From contig CACEKJ010000002.1 in NCBI GenBank assembly GCA_902560045.1, forward strand, positions 26,071 to 90,070: a stretch of DNA of 64,000 bases, in the 5' to 3' direction. The notes under the pieces are model-generated. The model was given only the letters and a program-made list of their open reading frames with translations, made no database searches and was not told the DNA's origin. The DNA comes from an uncultured Bacteroidota bacterium (GTDB taxonomy: Bacteria; Bacteroidota; Bacteroidia; Flavobacteriales; Flavobacteriaceae). Of this stretch, positions 27,871 to 37,348 are shown piece by piece. How positions within the stretch are numbered: the first letter of the stretch is position 1; each line of letters starts with the position of its first letter. Position numbers and translations under genes: made by a program.

Positions 27871-28791
27871 TTAATCAAGAAATAATTTTAAACCCCTTTG
27901 TGCAATATTAAATCCAAAATTTTCAATATTGCTTTTGATATTATTTTTATTTGTCAATATAGGGTTAGTATGATTAATATGAATGAAATAAATTTTATTT
28001 CTTTCCTTCAAAGGCTCGTTTAAAAATAAACCGATTGTTTCTTCAATCGATGGATGTGGGATTTCACTCATATCACGATTAAGTTCACTACCATTATAAA
28101 AAGTACCATCAATAAGTGCATAGTCAACATTTTTCACTTCCTGAATAATATCTCTTTCCCATTCACTCCATTTGTCAATGTCTGGAATAAATAATACTTT
28201 TTTTGTTTTGCCTGCTATTTTATAGCCAACTGTTTCAGAATATTCATCTCTATGAGGAACTTTTATCGGAATAACTTTTAAATCTTTGGAAAGATTTACT
28301 GGTTGTAAATTTTCTAAACTATTTAATGAAATATTTTTTAAGTAAACCAATTGATCCCATGGGCCATTATTTTGTAAAAAATTAGACATTCTTTCAAGTG
28401 CAAAAACATTTATCTCATTGCCTCCTAATCCCTCACGACCTAAGTACATTAAGCCTGTGTAATGACCAATATGAGCATGTGTTAAAAAAATTCCGTCAAC
28501 TATATTGTCACTTGTAGGGAAATTCTCTAAAATCCTTAGCTGATTATGTAAATCTGGTGTAGCATCAAACAAATATCTTTTTTTATTTTTTTTATCAACT
28601 AGCCCTATACAGCTGACAAAATATTCTCCAGGTGAAACTCCCAAGCAGCAATCTTTTTCACATCCAATATGAGGAAATCCAGCATCTTGAACAATACCCA
28701 AAACCTGTATGTAATTTTGATCATTTGTATTCTGAGAAAATGAAATGAGAGTTAAATAAAAAAAAGCTACTGAAATAATGAATGATTTCAT
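27871..28791 (-). CDS. secreted PqqB-like metallo-beta-lactamase-fold protein
   Basis: 306 residues: signal peptide (1-19) then an MBL fold. The metal motif is present as THAHIGHYTGL, where PqqB-type proteins have HAHIGH rather than HxHxDH. A Cys-rich block near the N-terminus (GFPHIGCEKDCC) also matches PqqB relatives. PqqB is a hydroxylase-like factor in PQQ synthesis, but no other pqq genes are nearby and the protein appears exported, so PQQ synthesis is unlikely. Treat it as a hydrolase of unknown substrate. Confidence 0.85.
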   Translation of the reverse strand: MKSFIISVAFFYLTLISFSQNTNDQNYIQVLGIVQDAGFPHIGCEKDCCLGVSPGEYFVSCIGLVDKKNKKRYLFDATPDLHNQLRILENFPTSDNIVDGIFLTHAHIGHYTGLMYLGREGLGGNEINVFALERMSNFLQNNGPWDQLVYLKNISLNSLENLQPVNLSKDLKVIPIKVPHRDEYSETVGYKIAGKTKKVLFIPDIDKWSEWERDIIQEVKNVDYALIDGTFYNGSELNRDMSEIPHPSIEETIGLFLNEPLKERNKIYFIHINHTNPILTNKNNIKSNIENFGFNIAQRGLKLFLD

Positions 28792-28797
28792 GAAAAA

Positions 28798-29619
28798 CTA
28801 TTTTTCTTGAGAAAGAATTATTTTCATTTTTCCTTGAAGCTTAATTGCTTCACTTGCGGCTTTATCAGCAAAGTTTTTTTCTTGAGATGCATAAATTATA
28901 GATCTTGAAGAATTAACCAATACTCCGATATTATCATTTATAGCGTATTTACATATTTCATTTAAATCTCCTCCCTGCGCGCCAACTCCTGGCATTAACA
29001 AAAAATGATTAGGAATTAATCCCCTTATTTTTTCTATATACTGCGGTTTTGTTGCACCTACTACATACATCATATTCTCTTCATTGCCCCAGTTCATAGA
29101 GGACTTAATCATCTCGATGAAAACATAATCTTGATTTGTTTTTTTCAGCTGAATATCTAAAGCACCTGAGTTTGAAGTTAAGCCTAACAAAATAGAAGTC
29201 TTATTCTCAAATTCTAAAAAAGGCTTTACAGAATCAGATCCCATATATGGATTAATTGTAACACTATCAAAATTCATATTTGCAAAAAAAGTCTGAGCAT
29301 ACATCTTGCTGGTATTACCAATATCCCCTCTTTTTGCGTCTGCTATGGTAAATATTTTGGGAAAGTTTTTATTAATGTAATCAATTGTTCTTTTCATTGA
29401 GACCCAACCTGAGGTTCCTAATGATTCATAAAACGCAGTATTGAGCTTGTAGGAAACACAATAAGGATTTGTTTTATCAATAATAGATTTATTAAACGAA
29501 AAAATTGGATCCTCTTCATTTAGAAGAAATTTTGGAATCTTATTAATATCAGTATCTAAGCCAATACACAAAAAAGAATCTTTATTTTTTATTTCAAGTA
29601 TTAGATCACTAATTTTCAT
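28798..29619 (-). CDS. pyrF: orotidine 5'-phosphate decarboxylase (type 2)
   Basis: A 273-residue TIM barrel. The catalytic Asp-Lys-Asp array is in IADAKRGDIGNTS (about 92-104); the N-terminal FLCIGLDTD and the phosphate-binding MPGVGAQGG fit the longer type 2 OMP decarboxylases. It converts OMP to UMP in pyrimidine synthesis. It lies 2 bp downstream of prfA within a purM-prfA-pyrF leftward run, linking nucleotide synthesis and translation genes. Confidence 0.95.
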   Translation of the reverse strand: MKISDLILEIKNKDSFLCIGLDTDINKIPKFLLNEEDPIFSFNKSIIDKTNPYCVSYKLNTAFYESLGTSGWVSMKRTIDYINKNFPKIFTIADAKRGDIGNTSKMYAQTFFANMNFDSVTINPYMGSDSVKPFLEFENKTSILLGLTSNSGALDIQLKKTNQDYVFIEMIKSSMNWGNEENMMYVVGATKPQYIEKIRGLIPNHFLLMPGVGAQGGDLNEICKYAINDNIGVLVNSSRSIIYASQEKNFADKAASEAIKLQGKMKIILSQEK

Positions 29620-29621
29620 TT

Positions 29622-30689
29622 TTAATTATTTGCTTTTAAAATCTCCGAGTTTTCAGCCAACATCAACTCGTCAATAATTTTCTGTATATCTCCATTAATG
29701 ATTTTTGTTAAATCATACAAAGTTAAACCTATTCTGTGTTCGGTAACTCTTCCTTGAGGATAATTATATGTTCTAATTTTTGCACTTCTATCTCCTGATG
29801 AAACCATACTTTTTCTCTTAAGAGAATCAGCTTGCCTTCTTTTTTCAACCTCTAATTCATACAGTCTAGTTCTCAATACCTTTAGGGCTTTATCAAGGTT
29901 TTTATGTTGAGATTTTTGATCTTGACAACTTACAGTTATTCCTGTGGGTTCATGGTGCAATCTGATTGCTGAATAGGTAGTATTAACTGATTGACCACCA
30001 GGACCTGTAGAGGTAGTTCTTTCTATTCTTACGTCCTGCATATCCAGTTCAACATCAAACTCTTCTGCCTCCGGTAAAACAATGACAGTAGCCGCACTTG
30101 TGTGTACTCTACCTTGTGTTTCTGTCTGTGGGACCCTTTGAACACGATGAACTCCAGCTTCAAATTTTAAATGGCCATAAACATCTTCCCCGTTTACTTC
30201 AAAAATTACCTCTTTGTATCCGCCAGAAGTTCCTTCACTAACATCTACCAAATTAACAGACCACTTTTTGGTCTCTGAAAATTTAGTATACATTCTGTAA
30301 AGATCACCAGCAAAAATACTTGCCTCGTCTCCCCCAGTCCCAGCTCTAATCTCAACAACAACATTTTTTGAATCGTCAGGATCTTTAGGAATAAGTAATA
30401 ATTTCAAATCTTCTTCAATTTTAGGAATAGCATTTTCAGCTTCTTCTAATTGCATTTCTGCCATTTCAATCATCTCCTTATCATCTTCATTAGAGATAAT
30501 ATCTTGCGCTTCTGATTTATTGGCTAAAATATTTTTGTATTCGTTACCCTTTTCTATAATCTTTTTAATCTCTTTATATTCTTTGGAGATTTGAATATAT
30601 TTTTTTTGGTCTGAAATTATATCAGGCTGAATGATTAACTCATTTATTTCCGTAAATCTATTTTCTACTAATTTTAATTTCTCTAACAC
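29622..30689 (-). CDS. prfA: peptide chain release factor 1
   Basis: 355 residues. Present: the class I release-factor domain with [18 protein letters not shown], the catalytic GGQ (in [10 protein letters not shown]), and the region that reads UAA/UAG. It releases peptides at UAA and UAG. Length is normal. It sits between purM and pyrF in one operon-like run (33 bp and 2 bp gaps). Confidence 0.97.
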   Translation of the reverse strand: MLEKLKLVENRFTEINELIIQPDIISDQKKYIQISKEYKEIKKIIEKGNEYKNILANKSEAQDIISNEDDKEMIEMAEMQLEEAENAIPKIEEDLKLLLIPKDPDDSKNVVVEIRAGTGGDEASIFAGDLYRMYTKFSETKKWSVNLVDVSEGTSGGYKEVIFEVNGEDVYGHLKFEAGVHRVQRVPQTETQGRVHTSAATVIVLPEAEEFDVELDMQDVRIERTTSTGPGGQSVNTTYSAIRLHHEPTGITVSCQDQKSQHKNLDKALKVLRTRLYELEVEKRRQADSLKRKSMVSSGDRSAKIRTYNYPQGRVTEHRIGLTLYDLTKIINGDIQKIIDELMLAENSEILKANN

Positions 30690-30722
30690 CTAAATATTTT
30701 TTAATTCAGCAGTGGATGTAAT

Positions 30723-31901
30723 TTAATAATTAAACTCACCAAATTCAGATTTAATTGACAATTTTTTTGATTTTGATTTTTCTACTCTTCCTATAATTTT
30801 TGCTTCAATATCGAATGAATGGGAGATACTAATAATTTTATCAGCAAATTTTGGATCTACATAAAGCTCCATTCTATGACCACAGTTAAAAACCTTATAC
30901 ATTTCTTTCCAGTCTGTGTTTGATTCACTTTGAATTAACCTAAATAAAAAGGGAGGTTCGAATAAGCTATCCTTTATCACATGTAAATCATTTGAAATGA
31001 AATGTAAAATCTTAGTCTGTGCACCCCCACTGCAATGGACTATTCCATTAATATTTTTATTACCTATTTGTTTTAAAATCTTTTTAATCACAGGTGCATA
31101 GGTTCTTGTTGGGGATAAAACCATTTTTCCAGCATCTAGCTCTACTTCATCAAATTTATCAGTTAGTCCTTTGGTGCCAGAATAAACCAGTTCCTCAGGC
31201 AAACTTGGATCAAAACTTTCAGGGTATTTTTCAGCTAAAAGATTTGAAAAAACATCATGTCTTGCAGATGTTAAACCATTGCTACCCATACCGCTATTAT
31301 AAACTTTCTCATAACTAGATTTACCGTAGGAAGCTAACCCAATAATAACATTACCATCTTTGATGTTTGAATTATCAATCACATCGTTTTTATTCATTCT
31401 TGCTACTACAGTGCTATCAACAATAATAGTTCTTACAATATCTCCAACATCAGCAGTTTCTCCGCCTGTCATGTGTATATTAATATCATTTTGATTTAAT
31501 TCGTCAACAATTTCTTTAGTACCATTTATTATTGAAGAAATTACATCTCCACTTATTAAATTTTTATTTCTACCTATGGTAGAAGAAAGTAAAATATTGT
31601 CTGTTGCACCAACACATATCAAATCATCAATATTCATTATTAGTGCATCTTGAGCAATCCCTTTCCATACTGATAGGTCCCCGGTTTCTTTCCAATACAT
31701 ATAGGCTAACGAACTTTTAGTTCCGGCTCCATCTGCATGCATGACAATACAGTGATCTTTGCTTTGGGTTAAAAAGTCTGGAACAATTTTACAAAAAGCT
31801 TTGGGAAATAATCCTTTGTCAATATTTTTAATAGCATTGTGTACATCTTCCTTTGAAGCAGAAACCCCACGAAGCATATATTTTTGAGATGAATTATTCA
31901 T
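30723..31901 (-). CDS. purM: phosphoribosylformylglycinamidine cyclo-ligase (AIR synthase)
   Basis: 392 residues, in the longer Bacteroidetes form of PurM. Motifs: HADGAGTKSSLAY, the ATP-binding DALIMNIDDLICVGA, MTGGETADVGD and the C-terminal VFNCGHRMEL. It closes FGAM to AIR with ATP in purine synthesis. It is first in the purM-prfA-pyrF run; its promoter should lie in the 279-bp spacer shared with divergent glnII, where I see no other gene and no clear consensus element. Confidence 0.95.
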   Translation of the reverse strand: MNNSSQKYMLRGVSASKEDVHNAIKNIDKGLFPKAFCKIVPDFLTQSKDHCIVMHADGAGTKSSLAYMYWKETGDLSVWKGIAQDALIMNIDDLICVGATDNILLSSTIGRNKNLISGDVISSIINGTKEIVDELNQNDINIHMTGGETADVGDIVRTIIVDSTVVARMNKNDVIDNSNIKDGNVIIGLASYGKSSYEKVYNSGMGSNGLTSARHDVFSNLLAEKYPESFDPSLPEELVYSGTKGLTDKFDEVELDAGKMVLSPTRTYAPVIKKILKQIGNKNINGIVHCSGGAQTKILHFISNDLHVIKDSLFEPPFLFRLIQSESNTDWKEMYKVFNCGHRMELYVDPKFADKIISISHSFDIEAKIIGRVEKSKSKKLSIKSEFGEFNY

Positions 31902-32180
31902 TAAAATAAAGATAATTAGAACACAAAAGTATTAAAGAAAACATTAAAAATTAACTTATAAAGACGATAAGATTTTTAAAATAAAAAAAAAGAAAAATAT
32001 GTTATTAACAATAAGGTATATTTCGAATCTTTTTTTGCATTATTTATATGGAATGAAGACAGTTATTGAAATGTTTATAAATATGACTTAAAATCAAAAA
32101 ATAATTCTTAATGATTTTTAAATTTATTAATATATTATGCAATCATTTAAAATCAATAATTAACTAAAGCAAATTTAAAA

Positions 32181-33185
32181 ATGAGCACAGCAAAATTAGA
32201 ATATATTTGGCTAGATGGATATGTTCCAACGCAAAACATGCGTAGTAAAACAAAAATGTTAAAAGATTTTGACGGAAAACTTGAAAGTTGTCCAGTTTGG
32301 GCATTTGACGGCAGTTCAACTCAACAGGCAGAAGGAGGCTCTTCTGACTGTTTATTAAAACCTGTTGCAATATTTCCTGATCCAACAAGAGAAAATGGGT
32401 TTCTTGTAATGACAGAAGTTATGAATCCTGACGGTACACCACATGCTTCCAATGGTAGAGCTACAATAGACGATGATGATGATGATTTCTGGTTTGGATT
32501 TGAGCAAGAGTATTTTATCATGGATACTGATACTGACCTTCCACTTGGTTTTCCTCCTGGAGGTTATCCTGGCCCGCAAGGACTCTACTATTGTTCAGTT
32601 GGCGGTAAGAATACCCATGGGAGGCAGCTTGTAGAAGATCATGCTGATATCTGCTTGGCAGCTGGGATCAATATTGAGGGAATTAATCAAGAGGTTGCAT
32701 GTGGGCAATGGGAATTCCAGGTATTTGGAAAAGGTGCTAAAAAAGCAGGTGATCAACTTTGGGTTGCTAGATATATATTAGACAGATTAACAGAAGACTA
32801 CGGATATTATATTGAATATCATCCCAAACCAATACAAGGAGATTGGAATGGGTCTGGTATGCATGCTAATTTTTCAAATGAAACTCTAAGAACATGTGGT
32901 TCCAAAGAAACATATGAAAAAATATGTGAAGCGTTTAGACCTGTAGTTGACGAGCATATTGCTGTTTACGGAGCATACAATGATATGAGACTAACAGGAT
33001 TGCATGAAACACAATCTATTGATCAATTTAGTTATGGAGTATCCGATAGGGGTGCATCAATTAGAATACCTATTATCACTGTTGAAAAGGGTTACAAAGG
33101 ATGGCTTGAAGATAGACGACCTGCTTCAAATGCGGATCCATATAAAATTGCAGCACGAATAATAAAAACTGTAAAATCAGCCTAA
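32181..33185 (+). CDS. glnII: glutamine synthetase, eukaryote-like type II (GSII)
   Basis: 334 residues, far shorter than GSI (about 470) or GSIII (about 700). Motifs of the eukaryote-like type: EYIWLDGY, WAFDGSSTQQAEG, the metal-site FGFEQEYFI, INQEVACGQWEFQ and WNGSGMHANFSN. It makes glutamine from glutamate, ammonia and ATP. A short Asp run (IDDDDDDF) precedes the first metal-binding segment. It is monocistronic, with a strong terminator right after the stop. GSII lacks the adenylylation site of GSI, so control is probably transcriptional or by feedback. Confidence 0.95.
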   Translation: MSTAKLEYIWLDGYVPTQNMRSKTKMLKDFDGKLESCPVWAFDGSSTQQAEGGSSDCLLKPVAIFPDPTRENGFLVMTEVMNPDGTPHASNGRATIDDDDDDFWFGFEQEYFIMDTDTDLPLGFPPGGYPGPQGLYYCSVGGKNTHGRQLVEDHADICLAAGINIEGINQEVACGQWEFQVFGKGAKKAGDQLWVARYILDRLTEDYGYYIEYHPKPIQGDWNGSGMHANFSNETLRTCGSKETYEKICEAFRPVVDEHIAVYGAYNDMRLTGLHETQSIDQFSYGVSDRGASIRIPIITVEKGYKGWLEDRRPASNADPYKIAARIIKTVKSA

Positions 33186-33202
33186 AAAATCTGTGCTTAA
33201 TT

Positions 33203-33237
33203 AAAAAAGGAATTGTGAAAACGGTTCCTTTTTTTTT
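33203..33237 (+). terminator. rho-independent terminator after glnII
   Basis: AAAAAAGGAA (33203-33212) pairs with TTCCTTTTTT (33225-33234) around a 12-nt loop, followed by more T. It is correctly placed 17 bp after the glnII stop and overlaps the end of the convergent exchanger gene. Confidence 0.8.
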
Positions 33238-34171
33238 AAATAAATGCCAGTGTTATAAAAACGAAGTATAAGAGGAGCATAAAGAAGCCCTTTAATTTTC
33301 CGAGATCGTTCCTTCTGGGTAATATCACCATAAATAACAATAGAAGTGCAAAAAACAACATCCAAATTATATCTCTTTCTATAATCTCCTGTGCTATTTG
33401 AATTGGTTTAATAATTGCCGTAATTCCTAAAACCGAACCAATATTAAAAATATTTGAACCAATTAAATTACCAACAGAAATTCCTTTTTCTTTTTTTGCT
33501 ATTGCAATAAGGGATGCTGCAAGCTCAGGAATACTGGTACCTATTGCTACTATGGAAACCGAAATAACCGCTTCACTTATATTTATCTGCTTGGCAAAAT
33601 TTACTGCTCCATTTACAAGGAATTCAGCACCAAAGTAGAGAGATACAGAAGATATTAGTAGCCATATGATTATTTTAGTATTTGAGGTAGACACTAATTT
33701 ATCGTCTATATCATCAATATTTAATTTATTATCTGATTTTTTTAAAGAGAAATAAATAAAAAATAAAAGTGAGACAACCAAAATAGCTCCTTCAACTTGG
33801 TTTAAAACCATATCAGTTATGCAAAACACTGTCAATAAAATTGAAAAACCAAACATGATTGGCCAATCCTGCCGGTAAAAATTTTTATCGACTTTTATAA
33901 AACTTAGAATAGAAATAATAGATAAAACAAGAGCAATGTTTGCAATATTTGATCCTATAACATTATTAATTGCAATAGCAGGAGAATTACTTAAAGCTGC
34001 ATTTATACTAACTATTAATTCTGGAAGTGAAGTTGCAAAAGCTACAACTGTCATTCCTATTACCAGCTTGGAAATATTAAACTTTAGAGATAAAGCAACG
34101 GATGATCTTACAATAAATTCACCACCGATTACCAACAATAAAAATCCAAAAAATATAAAAAATAGATTCAT
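33236..34171 (-). CDS. calcium/sodium antiporter, YrbG family
   Basis: A 311-residue membrane protein made of two homologous halves of about five TM helices each. The alpha repeats are clear: VVAFATSLPELIVSINAA with NNVIGSNIANI in the first half, and IVAIGTSIPELAASLIAI with GNLIGSNIFNIG in the second. These acidic/Ser-Thr helices bind Na+ and Ca2+. It exchanges the two cations across the inner membrane. It is 1 bp downstream of the endonuclease I gene on the same strand. Confidence 0.93.
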   Translation of the reverse strand: MNLFFIFFGFLLLVIGGEFIVRSSVALSLKFNISKLVIGMTVVAFATSLPELIVSINAALSNSPAIAINNVIGSNIANIALVLSIISILSFIKVDKNFYRQDWPIMFGFSILLTVFCITDMVLNQVEGAILVVSLLFFIYFSLKKSDNKLNIDDIDDKLVSTSNTKIIIWLLISSVSLYFGAEFLVNGAVNFAKQINISEAVISVSIVAIGTSIPELAASLIAIAKKEKGISVGNLIGSNIFNIGSVLGITAIIKPIQIAQEIIERDIIWMLFFALLLLFMVILPRRNDLGKLKGFFMLLLYFVFITLAFI

Positions 34172-34172
34172 A

Positions 34173-35303
34173 CTAATTGATGATTAATTTAGAATTATAA
34201 ATACCCGATTTTGTATTACTTCTAAGAAAATAAATACCTGAGGGTAAATCTAATTCAACGCTATTGGAGCTGTCAATTATTTTATTAAGAATATTTTGAC
34301 CGTTTAAATTAAAAATTTCAATAATTTCATCTTCCATATCAGAACTGAAATTTATAATTCCTGAAGACGGGTTTGGATAGATAATTGTTTTTACAATTTC
34401 ATTTTCTGGAACGGTTAAATTTTCATTCCACACAAGACCAACATTATCACCCCACAAATAATTGACTAGATTGGGATGATCAATAAATGGATTCCTGTTT
34501 TGCTGAAAACCAAATATTATTTCATTTCTGTTGATTTCAAAATCATCAACTGGATCACTTAAATGCCAATCTAAAAGTGAGGATAATTTACCTAAAATAG
34601 GTTCGGTATTGTTAGGAGTTGTATAATCTACAAGTTCTAAATCAAATGTGTTATTTTCATGATCAACACCTGGATCATACCTGACTACCATATAGAATAA
34701 AATTCTTGCAATATCACCTTTAACATAATCTGGTGGCTCCCAACTATCACTATCCGTTAAACAATCTGACGCTTCCGAATGTTGATTTCCGCCAAAATCA
34801 AAGTCTTTAGTACCTCTAGAGGAATTAACAGATCTGTCACAAGGTTTTAAATTGTGAACATCTGTGTATGCATTGTCATCTTCATCGGGAAAGCCATGTG
34901 ACTTAGGCCAAATATGTTCTCTATTCCATGAATTACTCTGAGTTCCATTTCCATTTTCGTATTGTGAATAATTTCCGCTACCATCTCTATAACCTTTTTC
35001 CTGAGATCTACCGGTATAAACTAATATCATGTTATTATTTTCATTTGGGTCCTGATCAGATTCCTGAAGTATATCCCATGTATCTGTTGAATTAGAAGTA
35101 TATGGAAATATGACATGATTTGATATAATTTGATGCAATGCCTCTTTTAACTCATCACTTGATAAATTATTTGCCTGATCATAGTAACCTTGTGGGATAT
35201 TAGTCTGTACTACACCATAGGTTGGATTAGACGGAGGCCCAAAATTAGATTGAGAAAAAAAACAGAGAGGGAACAAAAATATAAATACAAATATTCTTTT
35301 CAT
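34173..35303 (-). CDS. secreted endonuclease I with T9SS type A sorting domain
   Basis: 376 residues from the ATG at 35301-35303. I prefer it because a clean signal peptide (KRIFVFIFLFPLCFFSQ) starts there; an upstream ATG at 35327 would add eight residues in front of it. The endonuclease I (EndA-like, His-Me finger) domain shows NREHIWPKSHGF, the DVHNLKPCDRSVNSSRG block and WEPPDYVKGDIARI. The last 70 residues (YPNPSSG, LNGQNILNK, LPSGIYFLRS) form a type IX secretion sorting domain. It likely degrades extracellular DNA as a nutrient or phosphate source. Confidence 0.92.
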   Translation of the reverse strand: MKRIFVFIFLFPLCFFSQSNFGPPSNPTYGVVQTNIPQGYYDQANNLSSDELKEALHQIISNHVIFPYTSNSTDTWDILQESDQDPNENNNMILVYTGRSQEKGYRDGSGNYSQYENGNGTQSNSWNREHIWPKSHGFPDEDDNAYTDVHNLKPCDRSVNSSRGTKDFDFGGNQHSEASDCLTDSDSWEPPDYVKGDIARILFYMVVRYDPGVDHENNTFDLELVDYTTPNNTEPILGKLSSLLDWHLSDPVDDFEINRNEIIFGFQQNRNPFIDHPNLVNYLWGDNVGLVWNENLTVPENEIVKTIIYPNPSSGIINFSSDMEDEIIEIFNLNGQNILNKIIDSSNSVELDLPSGIYFLRSNTKSGIYNSKLIIN

Positions 35304-35308
35304 TGAAG

Positions 35309-35332
35309 CAAATATAGTGCAATTCACACTAT
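35309..35332. promoter_or_regulatory. inverted repeat and -7-like element between divergent genes
   Basis: A perfect inverted repeat ATAGTG (35314-35319) / CACTAT (35327-35332) with a 7-nt spacer overlaps a minus-strand TATATTTG (35309-35316), an exact TAnnTTTG just before the endonuclease start. It could be an operator over a promoter; no -33 element is clear. Confidence 0.35.
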
Positions 35333-35375
35333 TTGTCTAATAAAACCTTGGCATAAGGTTTGCAATTATTTTAAT

Positions 35376-35750
35376 ATGAAAATTAGATTACTTTTAATCG
35401 CTTTAACTATAGTTTTTTCTTGTGGAACTAAGAATTCTGGCATATCAAAATCTTCGTCAAAGATTACCATTTCACCAGCTGCAACTACCCTTTTAGAGGT
35501 CATAACAGGTAAATTTCCTGGTGTTACAGTTGTTGGTGATAAAGTATTGATTAGAGGCGGTAGCCTTTCGATTAATAACCAAGCTTATGCAATTTATGAT
35601 GTTGACGGTAATATTTACACTGACTATCCTTCTTTTATTGATCCACAGATGGTTAAAAGCATTACTATATTAAAATCACTAGCTGCAACAAATAAGTATG
35701 GTGGAATAGCAAGAGGTGGAGCAATACTAATCCGCTTAAAAACAAACTAA
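35376..35750 (+). CDS. stand-alone TonB-receptor plug-like lipoprotein
   Basis: 124 residues. Lipoprotein signal (lipobox VFSC, Cys 16), a Ser-rich linker, then one small domain that reads like the plug of SusC/TonB-dependent receptors: LLEVITGKFPGVTVVGDKV, IRGGSLSINNQ, AIYDVDG and the VKSITILKSLAATNKYGG block. No beta barrel follows. The function is unknown; it may be a periplasmic or outer-membrane-tethered plug homologue. It is 4 bp upstream of the SOUL gene, so a shared transcript is likely. Confidence 0.8.
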   Translation: MKIRLLLIALTIVFSCGTKNSGISKSSSKITISPAATTLLEVITGKFPGVTVVGDKVLIRGGSLSINNQAYAIYDVDGNIYTDYPSFIDPQMVKSITILKSLAATNKYGGIARGGAILIRLKTN

Positions 35751-35754
35751 TAAT

Positions 35755-36303
35755 ATGAAATTCTTTATAACTTTAATTTTAACTACGACCGCAATGATTT
35801 CTAATTATGAAACTCAGAAGTATGACGTCATCTTGTCAGATAATAATTTTGAAATTCGTTTCTATGATTCATCTTTAAAAGCTAGAGTAGTTTCGGATAG
35901 AAGCGCAAACGGAAACTTTTACAAACTTTTTCAATTTATCAGTGGAAATAATTCAAAAGGAGAGAAAATTGCAATGACCACTCCAGTGTATATGAAAAAT
36001 GACGAAAATCAAAATACCATGGAATTCGTTATGCCTTCAAATTATAATTTAGAAACAATTTCTCAGCCTAAAGACAAAGATGTTGTAATCTTTGAATCAG
36101 AAGCAAAATATTATGCATGTATTAAATATGGAGGATACTCAAATTCTAAAAAATTTAACTCTCACTCTAAAGAACTACTTAAAAAACTTAATGAGTTAAA
36201 TATCAATATCAAAGGAGATATTTTTTACGTATCATACAATAGCCCTTACAAAGTTTTTAACAGAAGAAACGAGGCAATGGTAGAAATTATTTATGAAAAT
36301 TAA
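35755..36303 (+). CDS. SOUL-family heme-binding-like protein, exported
   Basis: 182 residues with an N-terminal hydrophobic segment (1-16) and a SOUL/HBP domain: YDVILSDNNFEIRFYD, the FQFISGNNSKGEKIAMTTPVY core block and MPSNY. SOUL proteins bind heme or porphyrins weakly; bacterial members are poorly understood. It lies 4 bp after the plug-like lipoprotein, hinting at a shared surface role, perhaps with porphyrin. Its 3' end overlaps the convergent DUF4920 gene by 4 bp. Confidence 0.88.
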   Translation: MKFFITLILTTTAMISNYETQKYDVILSDNNFEIRFYDSSLKARVVSDRSANGNFYKLFQFISGNNSKGEKIAMTTPVYMKNDENQNTMEFVMPSNYNLETISQPKDKDVVIFESEAKYYACIKYGGYSNSKKFNSHSKELLKKLNELNINIKGDIFYVSYNSPYKVFNRRNEAMVEIIYEN

Positions 36304-36743
36304 TTTTCCCGTATAGCTACTCCATTCGCTATCATATTAATTTTAAACTCAGGACTAACTATTTGAGCAATTTCTTCCTCAGACCGCTTTGCATCCTCAG
36401 CATAATGCTTTAACCTTTCAATAGAAATAGTATCGCGAAATATTTTACCCGACATTAGAATTTGTTTTCCTTCTATTCCTGATTTTGGAACAAAAAAACC
36501 ATAATCCTTAAATTTTACGAAAACAGTATCCGTATCAACTAGTACATTCATCCAGCATCCTTTCTTAGGACAAACATCAATTATTTGTCCAGCTATATTT
36601 GTTATTTCAAAATCATTTTCAATACTTTCAAAATAACTTATTTGACTATTAATATCCTCCCCATAATTTATATAAGTGGTTTTTTCATTACATGAATAAC
36701 TTGTTAATAAAGTCAAAAAAACGAGTAAAAAATTAAACTTCAT
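36300..36743 (-). CDS. DUF4920 lipoprotein
   Basis: 147 residues. Lipoprotein signal (lipobox SYSC, Cys 18) and a DUF4920 domain recognised by the CPKKGCWM motif (about 58-65) and the FFVPKSGIEGKQILMSGK strand block, an OB-like small beta domain with a CxxxxC pair. Function unknown. A charged helix (about 108-125) precedes the C-terminal strand typical of the family. Confidence 0.8.
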   Translation of the reverse strand: MKFNFLLVFLTLLTSYSCNEKTTYINYGEDINSQISYFESIENDFEITNIAGQIIDVCPKKGCWMNVLVDTDTVFVKFKDYGFFVPKSGIEGKQILMSGKIFRDTISIERLKHYAEDAKRSEEEIAQIVSPEFKINMIANGVAIREN

Positions 36744-36777
36744 TTTAATTAATTTTGCATACCAAATTTATGATATT

Positions 36778-37293
36778 TTGTCGAGAGATTTACATAAAAT
36801 TAAAAAGAAGTGGAAAGTGGAATATGAAGAAAAAATAAACTCTTCATTAGAATCTCTTTGGGAATTAATTTCATCCCCTTCAAATCTTGAATTATTTCAT
36901 CCATTTTGTAGTTCAAATAAAACTATTAAATGGCCTGGGGAAAATTCTATTGACGAACTAATTTATCTCAATGGACTGACATACATTAGAAAATTTACTA
37001 ATTGGGAAGAGAAAAAGGGATATAGTTTATTTATAGGCGAAAAAAATAAGGGTCAATCATACGTAATTTGGGATATTTACAAAAGAGGAGAGTCCGTTTA
37101 CTTAAAAATTTCTGTTTATCCGTATTTTCTAAGAAATTTTCCAAAGATTGCTTCTTACATACCATACAAATTGATTGTTACTCCAGCCTTACAATCTTAT
37201 TTAAAAAGTGTAATTGGTGGAATAAACTATTATTTAGAATCCAAGTCAATCACTCCAAAAAATTATTTTGGAGAACACAAGTGGTTTTCTTGA
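36778..37293 (+). CDS. SRPBCC (START-like) domain protein
   Basis: 171 residues resembling a ligand-binding SRPBCC fold: an N-terminal strand (KVEYEEKINSSLESLWELISSPSNLELFHPF), central strands and a long C-terminal helix (about 133-155). The start is a TTG at 36778; the nearby ATG at 36770 is out of frame and no ATG occurs near the domain start. The ligand is unknown. It is divergent from the DUF4920 gene (34-bp gap). Confidence 0.65.
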   Translation: MSRDLHKIKKKWKVEYEEKINSSLESLWELISSPSNLELFHPFCSSNKTIKWPGENSIDELIYLNGLTYIRKFTNWEEKKGYSLFIGEKNKGQSYVIWDIYKRGESVYLKISVYPYFLRNFPKIASYIPYKLIVTPALQSYLKSVIGGINYYLESKSITPKNYFGEHKWFS

Positions 37294-37348
37294 AGTTTTA
37301 GAGATGTTTGGTATAAATTTTGGTACATAAGATATATTTAAAATTATA

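Noticed and set aside
27871-28791. PqqB-like gene as evidence of PQQ synthesis
   Set aside because: It has a signal peptide and no pqqA, pqqC, pqqD or pqqE nearby.
31902-32180. Small RNA or riboswitch in the purM-glnII spacer
   Set aside because: Very AT-rich with no conserved-looking stem or GC-rich helix; nothing supportable beyond unseen promoters.
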